Source of the DNA: Kribbella rubisoli | Lineage (GTDB): Bacteria > Actinomycetota > Actinomycetes > Propionibacteriales > Kribbellaceae | Reading direction: 5' to 3' | Assembly: GCF_004217145.1 (NCBI RefSeq) | Contig: NZ_SHKR01000013.1 | Coordinates: 372,001 to 436,000, forward strand | Length of the DNA: 64,000 nucleotides | Shown here: positions 1 to 8,490 of the stretch, in pieces | How positions within the stretch are numbered: position 1 is the stretch's first letter | How the letters are laid out: every line of letters begins with the position of its first letter | Notes under the pieces: generated by a model | Databases searched by the model: none | What the model was told of the DNA's origin: nothing | Seen by the model: only the letters and a program-made list of their open reading frames with translations | Position numbers and translations under genes: made by a program

Positions 1-819
1 CTACCCGCTGCTGGCCGACGCCCGGGCGGTCGCGCTCCGCAAGAGCGCGTTCATCGAGGCGGGCCTCGACCCGGACAAGCCGCCGACCTCGCTGGCCGAG
101 ATCAAGACCGCGGCCGAGAAGCTGACCAAGCGGGACAAGAACGGCAACATCACCCGCAGCGGCTTCGACCTCGCGTCCGCGACCGGCTTCCGGCAGTCGT
201 TCACCACGTTCCTGGCCTCGACCGGTACGCCGCTGTACGTCGGCGGCGAGCCGAACTTCGACAACAAGGCCGGCCTGGACACGCTGCTGTGGATCAAGTC
301 CATGATCAACAACGTCCAGCCGTACGGACAGACCAACGCTGCCCAGCAACCTCTGGTGCTGACTGGTGAGGCCGCGATGGGGATCGTCAACGGCGCCGTC
401 GACTGCTCGGACAAGGGCATCGGCAAGAAGAACTGCGACGACCTGAAGTTCTTCCGCTTCGACAGCGGCAAGGAGATCGAGTACGTCGGTGGCGACCTGG
501 CGTCGATCGGGTCCCGCAGCCGCCACAAGGACGCGGCCTGGGCCTTCATCCAGACGATGGTCAACAAGCCGACGCTGGACGCGATCGCCAAGCTGAACAA
601 GAAGATCCCGGCCTACAAGGACGCCGGCAACTCGCCGCAGGCGGAGTCGAACCCGTTGAGCAACTTCACCGCGAACGGTCTGCAGTACGCCGCGAACGAG
701 AACGAAGTGCCGTCGAACTGGCTCGAGATGCGCGGCAACTTCGACATCCAGCTCACCCAGGCGGTCCTCGGACAGAAGGATCCCGCCAAAGTGCTGCACA
801 ACCTGGCAGGACAGTCACG

Positions 820-823
<4 letters not shown>
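1..823 (+). CDS. Sugar ABC transporter substrate-binding protein, 5' end outside window
   Basis: This is the C-terminal part of an extracellular solute-binding protein of the MalE/UgpB type; the first complete codon is at position 2, so the start and signal peptide lie outside the window. The visible 273 residues have the family's features: DPDKPPTSLAEIKTAAEKL, an acidic-aromatic ligand-lobe pattern, and the late segment GSRSRHKDAAWAFIQTMV typical of these lipoproteins. Its stop overlaps the next permease start by 4 bp (ATGA at 820-823), so the three genes form one operon. No ATPase gene follows, as is common in actinomycetes where a shared MsiK-type ATPase serves several importers. The sugar cannot be read from the sequence. 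Confidence 0.9.
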
Positions 824-1750
<927 letters not shown>

Positions 1751-1758
<8 letters not shown>

Positions 1759-2662
1759 CGCTGCATTGCCTTCGACCGGTACGAGCGTGAGCCGCCGGCC
1801 GTCGTCGCTCCGGCCGGGGCGGATCGCGTTGTACGTCGTGCTCATCGTCGGCGCGCTGCTGATGATCGTGCCGTTCCTGTGGATGCTGCTGACGTCGTTC
1901 AAGAGCGACCTCGAGGTGCAGCAGTTCAACTGGCTGCCTGGTGAGTTGCGTTGGCACAACTTCGTCGAGGCGATGCAGAGCGCGCCGTTCCTGCGGTACT
2001 TCCGCAACAGCCTGTTCATCGCGGTCGGCGAGACGGCGTTCACGCTCGTCGTCTGCACGATGGCCGGGTACGCGCTGGCCAAGGCGCCGATCCGGGGCGG
2101 CAAGTCGCTGCTGAACTACTTCATCGTGCTGCTACTGGTGCCGTTCCAGATCATCCTGGTGCCGCTGTTCATGATCGTGAAGTCGATCCCGCTGTTCGGC
2201 GGCAACAACATCATCGGCCACGGCGGTATCGGCTGGCTGAACTCCTGGTGGGGCCTGATCATCCCGCTCGGCGCGGCGCCGCTGTTCACGTTCCTGGCCC
2301 GGCAGTTCTACGTGTCGCTGCCGGACGAGCTCGCGCAGGCCGCGCGGGTGGACGGGCTCAGCGAGTTCGGGATCTTCCTGCGGATCATGACCCCGCTGAT
2401 CAAGCCGGCCCTGATCACGATCGCGGTGTTCCAGATCGAAGCCGCCTGGAACGGGTTCCTCTGGCCGCTGATGATCACCACGTCGGACGAGATGCGTCCG
2501 CTGCAGCTCGGGCTGGCGATCTTCTCGCAGAACCCGGCGGAGATTCAGTGGCCGTACCTGATGGCCGGTACGGCGCTGGCGACGCTGCCGATGATCGTGC
2601 TGTTCGTGTTCGCCCAGAAGCGCTTCGTCGAAGGAATGGCGAACGTCGGGATCAAGGGCTAG
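1751..2662 (+). CDS. Sugar ABC transporter permease, MalG/UgpE type
   Basis: A 303-residue permease, partner of the upstream MalF-type protein. It has a short basic N-terminus (about 25 residues), six membrane segments beginning at IALYVVLIVGALLMIVPFLW, and the conserved EAA motif QAARVDGLSEFGIFLRIMTP. Length and order fit CUT1 permeases. It is the last gene of the operon: a perfect 13-bp hairpin follows 9 bp after its stop, and the next gene is on the other strand. Confidence 0.93.
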
Positions 2663-2671
2663 ATCCTCGAA

Positions 2672-2703
2672 CAGGTGCTCACCCCGCCCCGGGTGAGCAC
2701 CTG
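2672..2703 (+). terminator. Hairpin terminator of the sugar ABC operon
   Basis: A perfect 13-bp inverted repeat (2672-2684 with 2691-2703) closes a 6-base loop just after the permease stop. No T tract follows, which is common for actinobacterial hairpin terminators. It could also act on transcripts arriving from the convergent TetR gene. Confidence 0.75.
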
Positions 2704-2909
2704 CGAGGCCCCCTCCACATGCGGTGGTCCCGAAGAAACACCGGAGCTTCCCACGTAGTCCCCCCACTGGGTCACTCGTCCCGTTTATCGGCGCAGTGTG
2801 CCCGCCGTTACAGCATTCATGAGGTTTTTTCGCTAGTTCCCGAAATGATTTGCCGAACTGCGCGCGATATACGACGTTTCGCATCCACGCGACGACGTTC
2901 GGTAAGGGA

Positions 2910-3452
2910 TCAGGCCGTATGCGCGCGGACGACGTACCGGATCATCGGGGCGAGGTCGGTGGTGCCGAGGAGTTCCAAGGCGTTGGTGGCGCGGAGCGTG
3001 GCCAGGCCGTGGAGGTTTGTCCACAGGGCGGTGGCGCGGAGCTCGGCCTCGTCGGGGTGAAGCTCGGCGACCAGGTCGACGAAGGTCTGGAACAGCGGGA
3101 GCGACGTCGCGCGGAGGTTGCCGCCGGCCCCGTCCAGCAGGTCGTGGCGGAAGAGCAGGTCGAACATGCCGGGGCGTTCGGCGGCGAACTCGAGGTAGCG
3201 GCGCCCCGCGTCGACCAGTCTGTCCTCAGATGGTCCGTCGGTCGGGGTGAGTCGGGCCGCCAGATCTGCCAGCCCGGTCGCTGCGATCGCGGCCAGGAGC
3301 GCGTTGTGGGTGGGGAAGTAGCGGCGCGGTGCGCCGTGCGAGACGCCGGTACGGCGGGCGATCGCGCGCAGGGTGAGATTGGCGAGGCCCTCCTCCTCAA
3401 GGAGGTCGACCCCTGCCTGGACCAGCCGATCGGGCAGTGACACCTGGGACAC
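2910..3452 (-). CDS. TetR-family transcriptional regulator
   Basis: An N-terminal helix-turn-helix is followed by a divergent all-alpha ligand domain. The HTH reads LTLRAIARRTGVSHGAPRRY, a typical TetR recognition region, preceded by the usual first helix. I start it at the GTG at 3452, giving 180 residues, because the longer reading frame to 3608 adds about 50 residues with no family resemblance, and an AGGAG sequence lies about 11 bases before this GTG. It is divergent from the nitroreductase/hemerythrin-like gene, so it may control that gene and itself from the roughly 190-bp gap between them. Confidence 0.85.
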   Translation of the reverse strand: MSQVSLPDRLVQAGVDLLEEEGLANLTLRAIARRTGVSHGAPRRYFPTHNALLAAIAATGLADLAARLTPTDGPSEDRLVDAGRRYLEFAAERPGMFDLLFRHDLLDGAGGNLRATSLPLFQTFVDLVAELHPDEAELRATALWTNLHGLATLRATNALELLGTTDLAPMIRYVVRAHTA

Positions 3453-3639
3453 GTAGACATTGTCTCCTGCTTGGGTTGGCCCGGGGGCTTGGGTACGATC
3501 GCGGCGTGACTGCCGGGTCGGCTGCTTCCAGCCATTCACGAGTTGGGGTCCCGGCTGCGTTCTGAACGCCGCGCGGGCTCCACCGGGCGTTTCTCTCCCC
3601 GTCTGCATTTCCTTTCACGAGACACGAGAGAAGCGAATC

Positions 3640-4443
3640 CTGAACGATTTCACCGCACAGCTCATTGACGAGTTCCGGGCGAACGCCGGCCAGGTGGGCG
3701 GTCCCTTCGAGAACTCCAGGTTGTTGCTCCTGACAACAACTGGCGCGCGCTCCGGGCAGCCGCGCACCGCGATCCTGGGGTACTACCCGGACCGCGACCG
3801 GGTCCTCGTCGTCGGCTCGGCCGGCGGCAGCCCCAAACACCCGGCCTGGTACCACAATCTGCTCGCCGATCCCGCGGTCACCGTCGACCTCGGCCTCTTC
3901 ACCTACCCGGCAACAGCGGTCGTACTTCGTGGTCCCGAGCGCGACGAGGTCTTTGCGCGCCTGGTCGAGGCTGATCCGGGGTGGGGCGACTACCAGGCCC
4001 GCACCACGCGGACCATCCCGGTCGTCGCGCTCGTCCAGCGACCGGGTCCTCCACCGACGGGTGGCTCGTTTGCCGAGGCTTTGAAGACGATCCATGCGGC
4101 GTTCCGGCGTGAGCTTTCGCTGATCCGGGCCGAGGTCGCGAAGTCCGGCACGCTGGGCGCTCAGCTCCGGATCAACTGCCTGACTGCCTGCCAGGGCCTG
4201 CACTATCACCACACCGGCGAGTCGACCGGCCTCTTCCCGGCGCTGGTCCAGCAGCACCCCGAGCTGGCCGACGTCATCGCCGTACTGCAGACCGAGCACG
4301 ACAAGATCGCCGTACTGCTGGAGGAGCTGGAGCGGTTGGCCGCGACTCCAGCGGCGGAGATCCTGCCCCACGTCGACGAGCTGATCGCTCAGCTCAACGC
4401 GCATCTGGATCGCGAGGAGGCGGAGCTTCTGCCATACCTCTGA
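3640..4443 (+). CDS. DDN-type F420-dependent nitroreductase fused to a hemerythrin-like domain
   Basis: Two domains are visible. Residues about 15-130 match the deazaflavin-dependent nitroreductase (DDN) fold: LLLTTTGARSGQPRTAILGY, then GGSPKHPAWYHNLLADPAVTV. Residues about 145-265 are a hemerythrin/HHE-like four-helix bundle with histidines and acids in the expected order (TIHAAFRREL, LHYHHTGES, TEHDKIAVLLEELE, NAHLDREEAELLPYL). No ATG or GTG fits the family N-terminus: the only in-frame ATG (3460) is 180 bp upstream, with non-homologous sequence between. I therefore place the start at CTG 3640, preceded by GAGAGAAG; this start is uncertain. A redox enzyme using F420H2 with a di-iron or haem-binding module is likely; the substrate is unknown. 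Confidence 0.8.
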   Translation: MNDFTAQLIDEFRANAGQVGGPFENSRLLLLTTTGARSGQPRTAILGYYPDRDRVLVVGSAGGSPKHPAWYHNLLADPAVTVDLGLFTYPATAVVLRGPERDEVFARLVEADPGWGDYQARTTRTIPVVALVQRPGPPPTGGSFAEALKTIHAAFRRELSLIRAEVAKSGTLGAQLRINCLTACQGLHYHHTGESTGLFPALVQQHPELADVIAVLQTEHDKIAVLLEELERLAATPAAEILPHVDELIAQLNAHLDREEAELLPYL

Positions 4444-4471
4444 GGCTGACGCCGGGTCTACGGTCGGGATC

Positions 4472-6082
4472 ATGACCGAGGACTTCGTGGCGGCCGGCCG
4501 GGCTGCGTTGACACGCGGAGCCTGGTCGGCCGCTCGCGGCCAGTTCGAGCGAGCGCTCGAGACTGCGACGACAGCTGAAGCTCTCGAAGGATTGAGCTGG
4601 GCGACGTGGTGGCTGGAGGATGTGTCGGCCTGTCTGGAGGCTCGGGAGCAGGCGTATCGCCTGTATCGGAAGGCTGATGACGCGCGGGCTGCGGCGCGGA
4701 TGGCGCTGTGGCTCGGGGACGATCACAACGAGTTCCGCGGAGCCGGCGCGGTAGCCGAGGGCTGGTTCAACCGGGCCGCTCGCCTGCTTGAGGAGCTGGA
4801 GCCCTGCCCGGAGCTCGGGTGGCTCCGGGTGTTCGAGGCTCATGCTGCGCTCGGTCGGCACGACACCGGTCGGGCGCGCGAACTCGCCGTACAGGCTCAG
4901 GAACTCGGGCGTCGGCATCGGGCGGTCGATCTGGAGATGTTCAGTCTGGCAACCGAGGGCCTTGCGCTGGTGGAGGAAGGCGCTGTCGGGCAGGGCATGC
5001 GGTGTCTGGACGAGGCGACGGCGGCCGCGCTGGCCGGGGAGTACGAGAATCTCGCGCCGGCGGCGTGGACGTGCTGTCGCTTGATCTCGGCGTGCGAGGA
5101 GATCCGGGATTATGAGCGCGGGGCGCAGTGGTGCCGGCAGGTGGAGGAGTTCAGCCGGCGGATGGAGGCCCGGTTCGTCACTGGTGTGTGCCGGGCGCAC
5201 TACGCGGCGATCCTCGGCTGGCACGGCGACTGGAGTGCGGCCGAGCGGGAGCTGACGAAAGCGCACGAGGACCTCACGGCCAAGCGCCCGTACTGGCGTG
5301 CCGAGGCGGTCGTACGTCTCGGTGAGCTGCGTCGCCGGCAAGGACAGGTCGAGCAGGCGGAGGCCTTGTTCAACGAGGTTTCGTCGCATCCGCTGGCCAG
5401 GCGCGGGTTGGCGGAGCTGAGCCTCGACCGGGGTGATCCGGCTGCGGCGCGCGACGTACTGGAGCGGATGTTGCGGCGGATCCCGGCCGGTTCGGTCAGT
5501 CGGGCTTGGCCGCTTGAGCTGCTGGTCCGGGCTGAGGTGGCGTTGGGGGAACATGAGGCGGCGGCGATCCATCTGGCCGAGTTCTGCTCGATCGCCGATC
5601 TGCTGCAGACGCGGCCACTTCGGGCGGCGGCCCGGTTTGCGGAGGGCATCTATGCCGCGGCTCGCGGCGAGCATGAGGATGCCTGCACCTGTCTGGAGGA
5701 GGCCGTTGATCTGTATGACGGCCTGGCTCCCTTCGAAACCGCGCATGCGCGATTGGAGTTTGCCCGCGGCCTGCTGATGCTCGGTCGGACCGAGGCCGCC
5801 CGCCGCGAAGCTCGTACGGCGCTGTCGGCAATCCCCGTGCCGCGCCGGGACGAAGCGGAGTTGCTGGTGGCGCTCGGACTGGCCGGCCCGCCTGTCCTCA
5901 GTGCACGTCAGCTCGACGTACTGCGGTTGATCGCCGACGGGCTCGGTGACCGGGAGATTGCTGCGCAGCTGGTGATCAGCGAGCACACCGTGCATCGGCA
6001 TGTGGCGAACATCTTCACCCGGCTGGACTGCTCGACTCGTGCCGCGGCGGTGTCGCGCGCGACAGGACTGGGGCTGCTCTGA
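4472..6082 (+). CDS. LuxR-family regulator with TPR-like N-terminal region
   Basis: A 536-residue protein built mainly of helical repeats with many Ala/Leu/Glu residues (TPR-like) and ending in a LuxR-type HTH at about residues 475-532. The HTH is LSARQLDVLRLIADGLGDRE followed by IAAQLVISEHTVHRHVANIF. There is no N-terminal P-loop, so it is not a full MalT/LAL ATPase regulator but resembles the TPR-only LuxR proteins common in actinomycetes. It starts 28 bp after the nitroreductase fusion gene on the same strand and could be co-transcribed with it. Target genes are unknown. Confidence 0.88.
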   Translation: MTEDFVAAGRAALTRGAWSAARGQFERALETATTAEALEGLSWATWWLEDVSACLEAREQAYRLYRKADDARAAARMALWLGDDHNEFRGAGAVAEGWFNRAARLLEELEPCPELGWLRVFEAHAALGRHDTGRARELAVQAQELGRRHRAVDLEMFSLATEGLALVEEGAVGQGMRCLDEATAAALAGEYENLAPAAWTCCRLISACEEIRDYERGAQWCRQVEEFSRRMEARFVTGVCRAHYAAILGWHGDWSAAERELTKAHEDLTAKRPYWRAEAVVRLGELRRRQGQVEQAEALFNEVSSHPLARRGLAELSLDRGDPAAARDVLERMLRRIPAGSVSRAWPLELLVRAEVALGEHEAAAIHLAEFCSIADLLQTRPLRAAARFAEGIYAAARGEHEDACTCLEEAVDLYDGLAPFETAHARLEFARGLLMLGRTEAARREARTALSAIPVPRRDEAELLVALGLAGPPVLSARQLDVLRLIADGLGDREIAAQLVISEHTVHRHVANIFTRLDCSTRAAAVSRATGLGLL

Positions 6083-6134
6083 ATGGCCTGTTCGGGTGAC
6101 GCGGCGGGGGCGGGTTTGGTCGATGGTGGGTGGT

Positions 6135-6941
6135 ATGCAGAGGTTGGCGCAGTACAAGGAGTCGGTCCGGACGACGTGGGCCACGGGCGACTACGACGCG
6201 ATGATGCGCGAGGAGGGGCTGTACGAGGTCGGTCAACGGCTGGTCGACGCGTTGGCCGTCCGCGCTGGTGAGGACGTACTCGACGTGGCTTGCGGGACGG
6301 GGAACGCAACCATTCCGGCCGCGCGGACCGGTGCTCGCGTCACCGGCCTCGATCTCACGCCGGCCATGCTGGCGAAGGCTCGCGAGCGCGGAGCGGGGCT
6401 CGCGATCGACTGGGTTGAAGGCGATGCCGAGGAGTTGCCGTTCCCGGACGGGAGCTTCGATGTGGTGCTGTCGAGCTTCGGCTGCATGTTCGCGCCGCGC
6501 CACGCGGTCGTCGCCGGCGAGATGGCTCGCGTACTGCGGCCGGGCGGCCGGCTCGGTCTGTGTGCGTGGACGCCGGAAGGGACGATCGGCGAGTTCTTCC
6601 GCGTGGTGGGTGCGTATCTGCCGCCCGCTCCGGAGTACGTCGATCCGCCGCTGGCCTGGGGATCCGAGGACACGGTGCGATCGCTGTTCGAGGGGATCGA
6701 GCTGTCGTTCAATCGTGAGATGGGCATGATCCATCACCCGTCGGTCGCCGAGGCGGTGGACTGCTATGCCACGCAGTTCGGCCCCGTGGTGCTCGCTCGC
6801 GAGGCGCTCGGCTCTAGGTGGCCGGCGCTTCGTCAGGACCTGGTCGAGCTCTTCGAGCGGAACAACACCTCAGGGTCCAGTCTGGTGCTGCCGGCTGAGT
6901 ACCTGGTGATCCGCGGTCAGCGGCGAGCCAGGAGCGCGTAG
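6135..6941 (+). CDS. Class I SAM-dependent methyltransferase
   Basis: A 268-residue UbiE/Methyltransf_11-type enzyme. Motif I is clear (VLDVACGTGNATIPAARTGA), followed by the acidic end of strand 2 in VTGLDLTPAMLAKARERG and the post-motif region EELPFPDGSFDVVLSSFG. I chose ATG 6135 because GGTGGG lies just upstream and an in-frame ATG at 6123 has no better site; the longer reading frame to 6000 overlaps the LuxR gene. Its 3' end overlaps the convergent methyltransferase gene by 25 bp. The substrate is unknown. Confidence 0.88.
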   Translation: MQRLAQYKESVRTTWATGDYDAMMREEGLYEVGQRLVDALAVRAGEDVLDVACGTGNATIPAARTGARVTGLDLTPAMLAKARERGAGLAIDWVEGDAEELPFPDGSFDVVLSSFGCMFAPRHAVVAGEMARVLRPGGRLGLCAWTPEGTIGEFFRVVGAYLPPAPEYVDPPLAWGSEDTVRSLFEGIELSFNREMGMIHHPSVAEAVDCYATQFGPVVLAREALGSRWPALRQDLVELFERNNTSGSSLVLPAEYLVIRGQRRARSA

Positions 6942-7684
6942 GAGTTCGGCAGGCGGCCGGACCACGCGGCGGCGTTGGTATCGTCCTGCGGTCGCCAGAA
7001 CGGGTCGGCGTACTCCTCGAGGGTTTCGAGGTGCAGGCCGGCCGCGGTGATCGCTGTGACGATCTGGCCGAGATTCCACTGCCATTCACGAGCGCCGTTG
7101 CCGGGGAACGTGTCGTTGACGTGTGACTCGGCGAAGTAGCTGCGATCCGGCCGGATCCGCGGCTCGTCCTCGTCCCACGTCCACAACGGGACGGCCGGAT
7201 GCGCTTCGTATATGAACAGGTGCCCGCCGGGCCGCAGTACCCGAGCAATGTCCCGCGCCCACGCGTCGAGGTCCCGCATCCAGATCAACGCGCCCTTGCC
7301 GGTGTAGACGAGATCCGCGCACGCATCCTGCACCGGTACGCCGGGCACCTCCGCCACCAGGTAGTGACACGCCATGCCCAGCTCGCGAGCACGCCGTTGC
7401 GCCGCACCCGCCGCCACCGAGCTGTAGTCGATCCCGATGACTCTTTGCGCGCCCGCTTTGACGAGCCCGATGTCATCCAACCCATGCCCACTCTGCAGAT
7501 GCACCACTACCGGCCGACGAGCCAGCACCGGCCCAAGCAACCCAAGCTCCCGCTCCAGCAGCAGCCCGTCTCCCCGAGCCGTCTCGAGCAGTTCGTCGTA
7601 CTCCCTCACGTGCTTGGTCGAAGCCTGCTCCCAGACCGCCCGATTACCCGCCACCACCTCGTCCATGCGCCAAGTCAATCTCAT
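6917..7684 (-). CDS. SAM-dependent methyltransferase
   Basis: A 255-residue class I methyltransferase. The SAM site is degenerate compared with the neighbour (VVVHLQSGHGLDDIGLVKAG), followed by VIGIDYSSVAAGAAQRRARE and the conserved DIARVLRPGGHLFIYEAHPA. The C-terminal half has an aromatic-rich patch (LWTWDEDEPRIRPDRSYFAE) seen in actinobacterial small-molecule methyltransferases. Its ATG overlaps the stop of the RibD-like gene by 4 bp (ATGA), so the two are translationally coupled. A later in-frame ATG at 7666 is possible. Confidence 0.87.
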   Translation of the reverse strand: MRLTWRMDEVVAGNRAVWEQASTKHVREYDELLETARGDGLLLERELGLLGPVLARRPVVVHLQSGHGLDDIGLVKAGAQRVIGIDYSSVAAGAAQRRARELGMACHYLVAEVPGVPVQDACADLVYTGKGALIWMRDLDAWARDIARVLRPGGHLFIYEAHPAVPLWTWDEDEPRIRPDRSYFAESHVNDTFPGNGAREWQWNLGQIVTAITAAGLHLETLEEYADPFWRPQDDTNAAAWSGRLPNSYALLARR

Positions 7685-8457
7685 CCAGCAACTGCATATC
7701 GTGCAGATCGGGCCACCTCGTAGCGGAGGCTCACCACGCCGTCGGCTGTGGTGCTACTGGACACGAGTCGCAGTTTGGTCGGGAGCGCCCCGGGCACGAG
7801 CTCAGGTCCGTCGAACACCGTCGGCACACCGGCACCTCCGATAGCAGCAGGGAACAGAATCAGATGTAGCTCGTCGACCAGATCCTCGCGCAGCAAGGCG
7901 CCGTTCAGCCCGCCGCCAGCCTCGGACACGACGCACGTGACGCCGAGCCGCTCGCGCATCCGGCGCAGCGCAAGCTCCAGATCCACGTGGTCTTCGCCGG
8001 CGACGAGGTACGGGATGTTCTCGCGCTGCAGATACGCCAGATATGCCGTCGGCGTGGCACGGGAGGTGAGGACCAACAGGTCGATCCCGCCCCCGCCCTT
8101 CTCCGTCCACAGGACCCGCCCGCGACTGTCCACAACTGTGAACCATTTGCGATGTCGCGGATCGTTCACCACGTCGTCCGGCAGGAAGTCGTCGTACGAG
8201 GTGGTTGCCTCAGGCAACTCTAACGGACCGGTGTCGGCAATGACGAACGTCCCGCTGCCTTCGAGGATCGCCGTCGGCGCATAAAGCTCCTCCAACAACG
8301 CAGTCCGCGCACCATTCATTGTCATGAACCCTTCCGGCCACAACGAATGCCACAGCTTCCCGGCCTCCTCGGACAGCAGGAGACGGTCCCGGCCGACGGT
8401 CACCCGTCCGTCGACCGAGGCCGTCACTGATACCACCACTCGCGCTCTGTCGCCCAT
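7681..8457 (-). CDS. RibD C-terminal / dihydrofolate-reductase-like family protein
   Basis: A 258-residue protein of the RibD_C (DHFR-fold) superfamily. Family features are the N-terminal VVVSVTASVDGRVTVGRD, GARTALLEELY, the central VVSEAGGGLNGALLREDLVD and the C-terminal VDELHLILFPAAIGGAGVPT. It lacks the RibD deaminase domain, so it is a stand-alone reductase-like enzyme, probably NADPH-dependent, rather than a proven riboflavin enzyme. It is the first gene of a two-gene unit with the methyltransferase. It overlaps nothing upstream: the ABC permease gene ends 33 bp away, on the same strand. Confidence 0.83.
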   Translation of the reverse strand: MGDRARVVVSVTASVDGRVTVGRDRLLLSEEAGKLWHSLWPEGFMTMNGARTALLEELYAPTAILEGSGTFVIADTGPLELPEATTSYDDFLPDDVVNDPRHRKWFTVVDSRGRVLWTEKGGGGIDLLVLTSRATPTAYLAYLQRENIPYLVAGEDHVDLELALRRMRERLGVTCVVSEAGGGLNGALLREDLVDELHLILFPAAIGGAGVPTVFDGPELVPGALPTKLRLVSSSTTADGVVSLRYEVARSARYAVAG

Positions 8458-8490
8458 GAAAGCCTTCCTATCAAGGCCTTCCGACAGTTT

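Noticed and set aside
4394..6184. 596-codon minus-strand frame opposite the TPR-LuxR gene
   Set aside because: No recognisable domain, Arg/Pro-rich, antisense to a gene with a clear HTH.
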